8,513 nt of DNA, taken from contig DASYYE010000374.1 of assembly GCA_035946955.1 (NCBI GenBank), forward strand, positions 1 through 8,513, read 5' to 3'. A program made the translations under genes and the position numbers. Numbering within the stretch: the first letter of the stretch is position 1; every line of letters starts with the position of its first letter. This document shows, piece by piece, positions 1 through 4,758 of this stretch. This DNA comes from DASYYE01 sp035946955. Lineage in GTDB: Bacteria > Actinomycetota > Actinomycetes > Streptosporangiales > Streptosporangiaceae. The notes under the pieces are model-generated. The model saw only the letters and a program-made list of their open reading frames with translations. It ran no database searches and had not been told where the DNA came from.

Positions 1-84
1 CCTGGGGGCTTCCCTGGGGGATTCCCTGCGGGCTTCCCTGGGGGCTTCCCTGTGGGCTTCCCTGGGGGATTCCCTGCGGGCTTC
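1..84 (+). repeat. 12-bp tandem repeat (7 units) inside the DUF6745 gene
   Basis: Seven consecutive 12-bp units of the form CCTGNGGGNTTC occupy bases 1-84, and the array probably continues left of the window. Units differ only at the fifth base (G, C or T) and at the ninth (C or A). There is a weak 48-bp higher-order period: units 2-3 equal units 6-7. Each unit codes for four residues in the DUF6745 frame, so the repeat expands or contracts without a frameshift. There are no spacers, so this is not a CRISPR array. Confidence 0.93.
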
Positions 85-790
85 CCTGCAAATCGACTGG
101 GATTTCTTCAATGGCCAGATGGAATACTGGTGTGCATTCTACGACGCGCCACGGCGCCTAGGAATAGTCACCTACAAACCGGCCGATGACACGAAGCTGA
201 CCCTGTGGTGCCAGCTCGCGCGCTCATGCGGCTGGTGGTGGCCATGCGAAGGCATGTGCGTCATCTCCGAACGGCCCTCCACGGTGCATGTAGAGCCATG
301 GGACCCGGCACGTGGGACCGTGCGCCTGCACAAGGCAGGCGGCCCGGCCATGGAGTTCCGCGACGGGTGGAAGGTCTGGGCGTGGCACGGCCGCCAGGTC
401 TCCGAGTGGGTGGTCACCGGCCCCACCGCCAAGAAGATCGCCGAAGAGGCCAACGTCGAAGTGCGCCGCTGCGCGATCGAGTCCCTCGGCTGGGACACGT
501 TCATCCGCGAGGCGCAGCTCGCCGCAGTCGCCCCACCCGGCGCGGACAGCTTCGATGTGCCCGACCCCGGCAACCAGGGCCAGACCCTGGCCCTCTACGA
601 CGTCCCCGAGCGCCTGTGGGGCTCCCGGGTCCGGCTCCTCATGTGCACCAACGGCTCCGTCGAGCGCGACGGCACCAGGCGCAGGTACGGGCTCACGGTT
701 CCCGCGCATGTCAAGACCCCGGTCGAAGCCGCGGCATGGACCGCGGGACTGACCGAGCACGAGTACGCCCGCATGCAGCGGCGTACCTGA
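2..790 (+). CDS. DUF6745-family protein, 3' part (start outside the window)
   Basis: The reading frame is open from base 2, so the ATG at 119 is internal: the peptide just before it (IDWDFFNGQ) reads as normal protein and joins the repeat upstream. The visible 262 residues start with seven four-residue units of the type L-G/R/W-A/D-S (residues 1-28). The body follows, with WWWP (78-81), a LHKAGGPAMEFRDGW block running to WAWHG (109-130), an EVRRCAIESLGW block (about 152-163) and a C-terminal RRRYGLTVP...AAAWTAGL...Y segment. From memory this order (Trp-rich patch, GPA..F.DGW...HG, NxEVRR, RxYxLxVP near the end) is that of DUF6745, a family widespread in actinobacteria, whose members often carry such Ser-Leu repeats. 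No biochemical function is known to me and no catalytic residues are evident. The stop lies 20 bp before the next gene, so the two are probably co-transcribed. Confidence 0.85.
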   Translation: MGASLGDSLRASLGASLWASLGDSLRASLQIDWDFFNGQMEYWCAFYDAPRRLGIVTYKPADDTKLTLWCQLARSCGWWWPCEGMCVISERPSTVHVEPWDPARGTVRLHKAGGPAMEFRDGWKVWAWHGRQVSEWVVTGPTAKKIAEEANVEVRRCAIESLGWDTFIREAQLAAVAPPGADSFDVPDPGNQGQTLALYDVPERLWGSRVRLLMCTNGSVERDGTRRRYGLTVPAHVKTPVEAAAWTAGLTEHEYARMQRRT

Positions 791-810
791 CCCAGATGGA
801 GAGGAACGAA

Positions 811-1224
811 GTGAAGACACTCGCAGACGTCACCGCGGCGCACGGTTTCGAGGTCCTGGAGCACCTGGAGGCCGATGCCGAGGTGCCCGTCCTGGACGGC
901 CTGCAGGCCCAGGGGGACCTGTTCATCGTCCCCACCCCTGTCCGCGGCTTCTCTGGCGGCGAAGGACGGCCGGTCCCCGCTGAGGGCATCGCGGTGATCG
1001 AGGCCCTGGCCGGCGGCCACGAGCACCGCCTGTTCGCCGGCGAGCCGGGGAAGGCCCTCTGGGAGCCGGACAGCAGCCGCGGGCAGGTGATCGGCTACCT
1101 GGAGACCACCGCACCCGCCTACGTCCTGCACCCTGAGCACGGTGCGACAGGGATCGCCCCGGGCGCGTACGAGCTGCGGCGGCAGCGGGAGCAGGCCGAC
1201 GAGGAGCGCCTCGTCGCAGACTGA
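811..1224 (+). CDS. Small conserved protein, partner of the DUF6745 gene
   Basis: The product is 137 residues and starts MKTLADVTAAHGFEVL. I chose GTG at 811 because a GGAGAGGA Shine-Dalgarno sequence (798-805) sits five bases before it; the in-frame ATG at 796 would have that sequence inside its own codons. The protein is acidic, with no signal peptide or membrane segment. Recognisable blocks are EVPVLDGLQAQGDL (about 29-42), a weakly conserved middle, and a C-terminal APAYVLHPEHGATGIAPG then RRQRE...DEERLVAD. I recall proteins of this layout encoded next to DUF6745 genes in Streptomyces-type genomes, so the pair probably works together, but I know of no assigned function. The gene ends 17 bp before a strong hairpin, which suggests that the pair forms one transcription unit. 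Confidence 0.85.
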   Translation: MKTLADVTAAHGFEVLEHLEADAEVPVLDGLQAQGDLFIVPTPVRGFSGGEGRPVPAEGIAVIEALAGGHEHRLFAGEPGKALWEPDSSRGQVIGYLETTAPAYVLHPEHGATGIAPGAYELRRQREQADEERLVAD

Positions 1225-1241
1225 CCCCCACCAGCGTGGAC

Positions 1242-1276
1242 GCCCCTGGCGGCAGGACTGTGACGCCGCCAGGGGC
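1242..1276 (+). terminator. Perfect 12-bp GC-rich hairpin, likely terminator
   Basis: GCCCCTGGCGGC (1242-1253) and its exact complement GCCGCCAGGGGC (1265-1276) enclose an 11-base loop. The hairpin begins 17 bp after the stop of the preceding gene. It has no T-tract, which is common for factor-independent terminators in high-GC actinobacteria. It separates the DUF6745 pair from the winged-helix gene. Confidence 0.75.
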
Positions 1277-1308
1277 ACATGACCATCCGGCTACGGGCAG
1301 GCAGGGGC

Positions 1309-1674
1309 ATGACCGAAGTGGGATTCGAGCTCTACCGGGAGGTCCGGGACGACGCGCCGCCGGACTGGACCTCGGGTGAGCGCCTGGTCGCGTGGGTGAT
1401 CGCCGACGACGCCCGCGAGAAGACCAGGCGGTCCCTCATCGCCATGCCCGAGCTGGCACGCCGCTGCGGGATGACACCGGAAGGCGTCCGGAAAGCACTC
1501 CAGAAACTCGCGGAAAGAGGGTTCGACTTCCGCGTGAGCCACGGGAGAGGGAAGGACGGCCGGGACGTGTACGCCGCTAACGGGCACCCTGCGGAATACC
1601 TTGTCCCGGACATTTTCGGCATTCTCGTGGAGCGCGCGGGAATGGCACCACGGCCTGTGGACAAGCAGACCTGA
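1309..1674 (+). CDS. Winged-helix DNA-binding protein next to palindromes and DnaA boxes
   Basis: The product is 121 residues. After an N-terminal helix (FELYREVRDDAP) and the SGERLVAWVIADDAREKTRRS segment comes a classic winged helix-turn-helix: helix MPELARRCG (46-54), turn, recognition helix TPEGVRKALQKLAERG (56-71), then a wing FDFRVSHGRGKDGRDVYAA (72-90). This arrangement occurs in plasmid and phage replication-initiation or regulatory proteins of actinobacteria. The ATG at 1309 is preferred to the in-frame ATG at 1279, whose ribosome site would be buried in the terminator stem; upstream of 1309 lies a purine-rich GGGCAGGCAGGGG. The stop codon overlaps the first of three palindromes, and a DnaA box lies within the last codons. 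The likely role is binding those palindromes, either as autorepressor or as replication/copy-number factor. This is inference from position and fold; replication versus pure regulation cannot be settled here. Confidence 0.8.
   Translation: MTEVGFELYREVRDDAPPDWTSGERLVAWVIADDAREKTRRSLIAMPELARRCGMTPEGVRKALQKLAERGFDFRVSHGRGKDGRDVYAANGHPAEYLVPDIFGILVERAGMAPRPVDKQT
1656..1664 (-). promoter_or_regulatory. DnaA box, exact TTGTCCACA (minus strand)
   Basis: TGTGGACAA on the + strand reads TTGTCCACA on the minus strand, which is the preferred DnaA box of Streptomyces. It lies inside the last codons of the winged-helix gene. Confidence 0.65.
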
Positions 1675-1696
1675 GGCGGTACCACAGTACCGCCTC
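1673..1696. repeat. Palindrome A (CACA-centred, 10-bp arms)
   Basis: Arm GAGGCGGTAC, spacer CACA, arm GTACCGCCTC. It begins inside the stop codon of the winged-helix gene. Together with the following G, 25 bp are identical to palindrome C. It could be a protein operator/iteron or, in RNA, a tetraloop hairpin that ends or attenuates transcription. Confidence 0.9.
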
Positions 1697-1703
1697 GGGT
1701 GGG

Positions 1704-1712
1704 TTGTCCACA
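1704..1712 (+). promoter_or_regulatory. DnaA box, exact TTGTCCACA
   Basis: An exact TTGTCCACA lies between the first and second palindromes. It is followed by GGT, giving the extended TGTCCACAGGT also seen at 1849-1859. Confidence 0.7.
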
Positions 1713-1719
1713 GGTCAAA

Positions 1720-1739
1720 GGCGGTACCACAGTACCGAC
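1720..1739. repeat. Palindrome B (CACA-centred, one mismatch)
   Basis: Arm GGCGGTAC, spacer CACA, arm GTACCGAC; the second arm has one mismatch from perfect symmetry. Its centre is 45 bp from that of A and 22 bp from that of C. Confidence 0.88.
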
Positions 1740-1765
1740 GAGGCGGTACCACAGTACCGCCTCGT
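1738..1765. repeat. Palindrome C (CACA-centred, 12-bp arms)
   Basis: The longest and most perfect copy, with arms ACGAGGCGGTAC and GTACCGCCTCGT around CACA. A run of five T follows 12 bp later (1778-1782), so a role as terminator is possible besides protein binding. A half-site-like TAGTACCTC lies at 1784-1792. Confidence 0.9.
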
Positions 1766-1846
1766 GACAGGCATACCTTTTTCTAGTACCTCAGAAAACC
1801 CCTCACTCCTGTGGTTACCACCGCACTACGGTGACGAGGAAGGCAG

Positions 1847-1855
1847 CTGTCCACA
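1847..1855 (+). promoter_or_regulatory. DnaA box variant CTGTCCACA
   Basis: One mismatch from TTGTCCACA, at the permissive first position. It starts 15 bp before the next box, about one and a half helical turns, in the same orientation. Confidence 0.6.
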
Positions 1856-1861
1856 GGTGAG

Positions 1862-1870
1862 TTGTCCACA
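1862..1870 (+). promoter_or_regulatory. DnaA box, exact TTGTCCACA
   Basis: Exact TTGTCCACA just upstream of the ribosome-binding region of the first gene of the right-hand cassette. DnaA bound here could also affect transcription of that cassette. Confidence 0.7.
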
Positions 1871-1902
1871 AGAGAAAAGAACTTGGATTGGAGTTGGGGA
1901 AT

Positions 1903-2190
1903 TTGACCGACGACGCGAAACGCCGCTACTTCAGCGCCGCGCACGCAATGCAGTCCGGCGTCGCTGCCGAAATGGGCTACGACCCGAAGTCCATCGAGCC
2001 GAAGAGCCTCCGCGTCGGCGTCAACTCGGCGATGGTCGACTCGTCCGCCCTCGCCGAGCTGCTCATGGCCAAAGGCGTGATCACGGAGGACGAGTACCTC
2101 GAAGCCATCGCCGCTGGCATGGAACGCGAGGCCGCCACCTACGAGGCCCGGCTCAGCGAGCACTTCGGGCAGAAGATCACGCTCGGATGA
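1903..2190 (+). CDS. Hypothetical protein, first gene of the right-hand cassette
   Basis: About 95 residues, starting (M)TDDAKRRYFSAAHAMQSG and containing an SLRVGVNSAMVDSSALAELL segment, then a helical, acidic C-terminus (LITEDEY-like, then EREAATYEARLSEHFG). It has no ATG near its 5' end. I chose TTG at 1903 because the conserved-looking sequence starts there and GGAG lies at 1890-1893, nine bases before; TTG at 1888 or 1894 are alternatives. The protein is soluble and mostly helical. I recall similar small proteins in actinobacterial phages and prophages but no function. It is the first cassette gene after the putative origin, and a weak TTG start would keep its translation low. Its stop overlaps the next start as ATGA. 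Confidence 0.8.
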   Translation: MTDDAKRRYFSAAHAMQSGVAAEMGYDPKSIEPKSLRVGVNSAMVDSSALAELLMAKGVITEDEYLEAIAAGMEREAATYEARLSEHFGQKITLG

Positions 2191-2438
2191 CCGTCCTGCC
2201 GCTGCGCGTCATCGACCAGCCCGGCGGCCTGGTCATCCGCTGCCTGTGCGGCGCCGAGTCCGCCGTCGTCCGGCCGTCCTCCGAGCTGTCGGTCGCCGTG
2301 GTCCGCGCCAGCCATGGCGTTGGAACCCTCAACCGTGGCGTCAGCCCGGACGTGTCACCGGCCGCCGTGGTGCGGATGGCCGCCCACGCGAAGACCTGCG
2401 TGCCCGGGCGCAACCGGGCACTCGAAGGAGCCCTATGA
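2187..2438 (+). CDS. Small Cys/His protein of unknown function
   Basis: 83 residues with start ATG overlapping the previous stop (ATGA), so probably made by translational coupling; no good Shine-Dalgarno sequence precedes it. A CLCG motif near residues 19-22 and a C-terminal HAKTC (about 67-71) could together bind one zinc ion, but only three cysteines and few histidines are available, so this is uncertain. I do not recognise the family. It overlaps the next gene by ATGA as well. Confidence 0.75.
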   Translation: MTVLPLRVIDQPGGLVIRCLCGAESAVVRPSSELSVAVVRASHGVGTLNRGVSPDVSPAAVVRMAAHAKTCVPGRNRALEGAL

Positions 2439-2689
2439 CTGACCAGGCAGGCGTCCGCTACTGGGTGAGAGTCAGCCTCTACCTGCTCGACTCCGAACCC
2501 GCCGACTGGGCAGCCGTCAACCTGCGGCTCATCGAGCGCCGTAAGGACGACCCCGACTGGGACTGGTGCCTGTTCGAGGACGCCAACCCGGGTGTCCCGC
2601 CAGAGCTGGCGGGCAAGCGCGTCGAGCTGTGGTTCGAGTCGCGGGACGGCAAGCCAGCGATCACGAACCGGACGGTGATCCATGACTGA
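2435..2689 (+). CDS. Hypothetical protein, 84 aa, acidic, Trp-rich
   Basis: The gene has a good AAGGAG ribosome site at 2425-2430, four bases before ATG. The product is rich in Asp and Trp (DPDWDWCLFEDANPG) with an alternating pattern (VRYWVRVSLYLL, RVELWFESRDG) that suggests a small beta-sheet fold. It has no signal peptide, membrane segment or known motif. I do not recognise it. Its stop lies inside the start of the next gene (8-bp overlap). Confidence 0.78.
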   Translation: MTDQAGVRYWVRVSLYLLDSEPADWAAVNLRLIERRKDDPDWDWCLFEDANPGVPPELAGKRVELWFESRDGKPAITNRTVIHD

Positions 2690-3119
2690 CCTGCCAGCCG
2701 AAGCCGTCACCGCCGCCGCTGAGGCGATCGAGCGCGAACTCATGAGCGGCAGCTACTACGACGACCACACCGCCTCAGACGAAGCACTCGCCCGCGCCGC
2801 CCTCGGAGCCGCCGCACCGCACATCAGGGCCGCCGAACGGACCGACTTCGGTGCGGTAACAGATGCGGTCAACGCCATCGCGGCCAAAGTGAACCTTCCG
2901 CTCGACCTGGCCAACGGCCTGTTCAAAGCCGTTGCCGGTTACGCCACTGGCCGCGCCACCGAAGCGGTGGCCGCCGAGCGCGGACGCTGTGCCCAGCTCG
3001 CCGAGTCGGTCGGCGCGACCTACGGCACGCCATGCCCCGACGGCGTGAAGGACTGCGTCAGCCATTACCGGGAGACCGCGTTCGCCGACCTGCTGCGGGA
3101 GGCGGTGCCCGGTGCGTGA
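2682..3119 (+). CDS. Hypothetical alpha-helical protein, 145 aa
   Basis: The protein is Ala-rich and predicted by eye to be mostly helical: helix EAVTAAAEAIERELM, then DEALARAALGAAAPHIRAAE, then a long central helical part, and a C-terminal piece with two cysteines (CPDGVKDC). The TEAVAAERGRCAQLAES segment resembles a type of helix often seen in small proteins of actinobacterial phages. No enzyme motif is visible and I cannot name the family. Overlaps of 8 bp with both neighbours indicate coupled translation. Confidence 0.78.
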   Translation: MTDLPAEAVTAAAEAIERELMSGSYYDDHTASDEALARAALGAAAPHIRAAERTDFGAVTDAVNAIAAKVNLPLDLANGLFKAVAGYATGRATEAVAAERGRCAQLAESVGATYGTPCPDGVKDCVSHYRETAFADLLREAVPGA

Positions 3120-3318
3120 CACCTACCTCGTCTTCCTCCTGGCCATCGCCACCGCCCTGCTCGCCGTGGCCGTCGTGGCCGTCAGCCTGATCGACGAGAA
3201 CGACAGCAATGCCCGCGCGTTCTCCACCGGCGCTGGCGCGGGCATCGCGTTCGGGATCGCCTGGATACTCCTCACCACCGCCGGTGACGCCGTCGGCGTC
3301 CACATGCTCGGAGGCTGA
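3112..3318 (+). CDS. Small two-helix membrane protein
   Basis: 68 residues from GTG 3112, with GGGAGG at 3097-3102 as ribosome site. There are two hydrophobic stretches: residues 5-25 (YLVFLLAIATALLAVAVVAV) and about 39-60 (Gly/Ala-rich, GAGIAFGIAWILL). They are joined by a short polar loop with DENDSNAR, so the protein is very likely an integral membrane hairpin. The small size and two helices fit phage membrane proteins, including holin-like ones, but no lysin gene is nearby and nothing proves a pore function. It overlaps the upstream stop by 8 bp. Confidence 0.78.
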   Translation: MRDTYLVFLLAIATALLAVAVVAVSLIDENDSNARAFSTGAGAGIAFGIAWILLTTAGDAVGVHMLGG

Positions 3319-3319
3319 C

Positions 3320-3604
3320 ATGGACCACCTGCGTGACCGCTTCGCCGCCGACGTGACCCGCCACTGGCGGGGGTGCACCGACCGTGGCGGCCCCACGGAC
3401 GCGCTCCTCGACGACCTCGTGGCCCACGCCAGGGAGGCCGCCCCCGAGGTCGAAGTCGTCACGTGCGGCATCAGCGGCATCACCGTGGAACCACCCCCGT
3501 ACCAGCCCGCCAGGGAACTCACCGGCCACGCCGAGAAGGACCAGGCGGCACCGAGACGGCCAGCCGCACGCAGGCGCACAGCGCCACGGAAGGAGACACC
3601 GTGA
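3320..3604 (+). CDS. Hypothetical protein with basic C-terminal tail, 94 aa
   Basis: ATG at 3320 has a GGAGG five bases upstream (3310-3314). The N-terminal half is helical and acidic (LRDRFAADVTRHW, ALLDDLVAHAREAAPE). A short beta-like segment VEVVTCGISGITVEPPP follows, and the last 30 residues are rich in Arg, Lys, Ala and Pro (RRPAARRRTAPRK), which could bind nucleic acid or simply be disordered. I do not recognise the family. Its stop is part of the GTGA overlap with the next gene. Confidence 0.75.
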   Translation: MDHLRDRFAADVTRHWRGCTDRGGPTDALLDDLVAHAREAAPEVEVVTCGISGITVEPPPYQPARELTGHAEKDQAAPRRPAARRRTAPRKETP

Positions 3605-3912
3605 GCGTGTGCACGCTGACCGAGATCCAGTCACTGCTGGCCACGACGCTCAAAACGCGGGGGCACAAAGAACTGACCTGCGCTGGGGACGTCGCCGAAG
3701 CGCTGGCCGATGCCATCCCGGAGGCAGCGCCGGTCCCACCGGGCGAGCCGTCACTGGCGCTGCTCACAGGCATCCCCATCATCCCCGACCCGTCGTTCGC
3801 GCCCGGCGCGTACCGGCTCGTGCAGCACGACCGGTGCGACGTGGACGTGGAGTCCAGGACCGTCGCCCATGACCGCTGCACCGTCCTACTTGAAGGGAAT
3901 ATCCGCACATGA
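3601..3912 (+). CDS. Hypothetical protein, 103 aa
   Basis: GTG 3601 is supported by GGAAGGAG (3588-3594), six bases upstream, and by the GTGA overlap. The N-terminus is helical (LTEIQSLLATTLKTRG, AGDVAEALADAIPEAAP). A Pro-rich linker leads to a C-terminal domain that looks beta-rich (SFAPGAYRLVQHDRCDVDVESRTVAHDRCTVLLEG). It has four cysteines but no clear metal motif. Function unknown. The stop is part of ATGA with the following gene. Confidence 0.75.
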   Translation: MSVCTLTEIQSLLATTLKTRGHKELTCAGDVAEALADAIPEAAPVPPGEPSLALLTGIPIIPDPSFAPGAYRLVQHDRCDVDVESRTVAHDRCTVLLEGNIRT

Positions 3913-4562
3913 CCGGCATCGACAACACCACGGAACGCATGCGTGACCCTGCCGAGCAGGCACTGTTCCTGCTGGGCTCCATGGGCGATGGCCCAGGCGC
4001 GCCGATTGAGCGCATGGAGCGCGACGGGCAGCGGCAACTGGTCAACTCCGACCGGCTGCCGGCCAAGTTCAACAGCGGCACCCGCGCCCAGTTCGAGGCG
4101 CTCGGCTTCACCTTCGGCGAGCCGGACTCGCGTGACCCGCTGTTCGTGCCGGCGACCCTGCCGGAAGGCTGGAAGCGCGAGGACACTGACCACGCCATGT
4201 GGTCCTACCTGCTCGACCAGCACGGGCGGCAGCGTGTGGGGATCTTCTACAAGGCCGCGTTCTACGACCGGGCCGCCTTCATGAACCTGGAGGGCGTCCG
4301 CTCGTACGTCCAAAAGCACGTCGAGTACGACGGCCCTCTGGTCATCACCGATGAGTGGGCGACTCGCGAGACGGTGGCCACCGCGCTGGCTGACCTGCGC
4401 GACGACCAGCTGGCCGAGGCTGCCAAGTTCCTCGGCTACGCCGGTGACCCCAGCCGCGACGAGGACAACCGGGCCAAGCTGCGCGAGTACGCGGCGGAGT
4501 ACGAGGCCAAGGCCGCGGCGTATGCCGCCCGGCTGGAAGTGCTGGAGCGCGACGGTGCCTGA
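3909..4562 (+). CDS. Conserved hypothetical protein of phage/prophage type, 217 aa
   Basis: The protein reads ERMERDGQRQLVNSDRLP then ALGFTFGEPD...DPLFVPATLPEGW, a Trp/Asp stretch, GIFYKAAFYDRAAFM, and a C-terminal helical tail with AKLREYAAEYEAKAAAYAARL that is likely a coiled coil (about 185-214). I recall the PLFVPATLPEGW...D..MWS.L.D..GR.R..IFYKAAFYDR.AF order from proteins of actinobacterial phages, where no function is known to me. There is no catalytic signature. AAGGGA (3893-3898) may serve as ribosome site; the start overlaps the upstream stop. It is the second largest complete gene in the cassette. Confidence 0.85.
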   Translation: MTGIDNTTERMRDPAEQALFLLGSMGDGPGAPIERMERDGQRQLVNSDRLPAKFNSGTRAQFEALGFTFGEPDSRDPLFVPATLPEGWKREDTDHAMWSYLLDQHGRQRVGIFYKAAFYDRAAFMNLEGVRSYVQKHVEYDGPLVITDEWATRETVATALADLRDDQLAEAAKFLGYAGDPSRDEDNRAKLREYAAEYEAKAAAYAARLEVLERDGA

Positions 4563-4758
4563 CCTCAACACCCACATCCACGCCGGCGCCTGGCTGCCCG
4601 TGGTCGCAACCAATGCCCGCACCCTCGACTGCCAGGCTGGCCCGTGCCATGTCTGCGGGTGGGCGATGCTGCCCGGCCAGCGGGCCGCGGACCTGCCGGA
4701 CGGGCAGACGGTCCATGTGGCTGGGTGTGCGGCCAAAACCACCGGAGGCCAGCCATGA
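4555..4758 (+). CDS. Small putative zinc-binding protein, 67 aa
   Basis: GTG at 4555 overlaps the upstream stop by 8 bp and has GGAG at 4543-4546. The product contains C-x4-C-x2-C (CQAGPCHVCG) and further on H-x3-C (HVAGC), enough ligands for one treble-clef or ribbon-like zinc site. The surroundings (GWAMLPGQRA) fit a compact zinc fold. I cannot name a family. The ATGA overlap with the ParB-like gene suggests the two are made together. Confidence 0.72.
   Translation: MPDLNTHIHAGAWLPVVATNARTLDCQAGPCHVCGWAMLPGQRAADLPDGQTVHVAGCAAKTTGGQP

Larger units (their letters stand above)
1675..1902. other. Putative replication origin / control region
   Basis: This 228-bp stretch has no convincing gene. 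It holds three palindromes of one family (1673-1765), three of the four DnaA boxes (the fourth lies just inside the upstream gene) and a stretch at about 1770-1812 that is visibly richer in A and T than the flanks, including TTTTT and GAAAAC runs. Clustered DnaA boxes, iteron-like repeats, an easily melted stretch and an adjacent winged-helix gene together resemble plasmid or phage origins. It must also hold the promoter of the long cassette to its right, but I could not identify -35/-10 boxes with confidence. A regulatory region with chance DnaA boxes is the alternative. Confidence 0.55.

Noticed and set aside
1..84. Short repeats resembling a CRISPR array
   Set aside because: Units are 12 bp, directly adjacent, without spacers, and code for a regular peptide repeat.
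205..810. Long + strand frame joined in-frame to the second gene
   Set aside because: The part before 796 is Arg/Pro/His-rich antiphase sequence overlapping the DUF6745 gene. The real gene starts at GTG 811 with its own ribosome site.
1601..1786. 61-codon frame with AVPQYR repeats as a separate gene
   Set aside because: Its repetitive peptide is explained by the palindromes and its first half overlaps the HTH gene out of frame; no ribosome site supports it. Kept only as a possible frameshift tail.
1764..1789. Possible promoter GTGACA ... TAGTAC
   Set aside because: The spacing between the two boxes is only 14 bp and the match is weak; no reliable promoter could be called.
1811..1821. Small palindrome GTGGTTACCAC as another operator
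   Set aside because: Five-bp arms only, single copy and different from the CACA-centred family; it may be chance.
1704..2186. In-frame upstream extension of the gene at 2187
   Set aside because: The extension crosses the origin-like region and overlaps the gene at 1903 in another frame with Arg-rich shadow sequence; the ATGA start at 2187 fits the coupling pattern.
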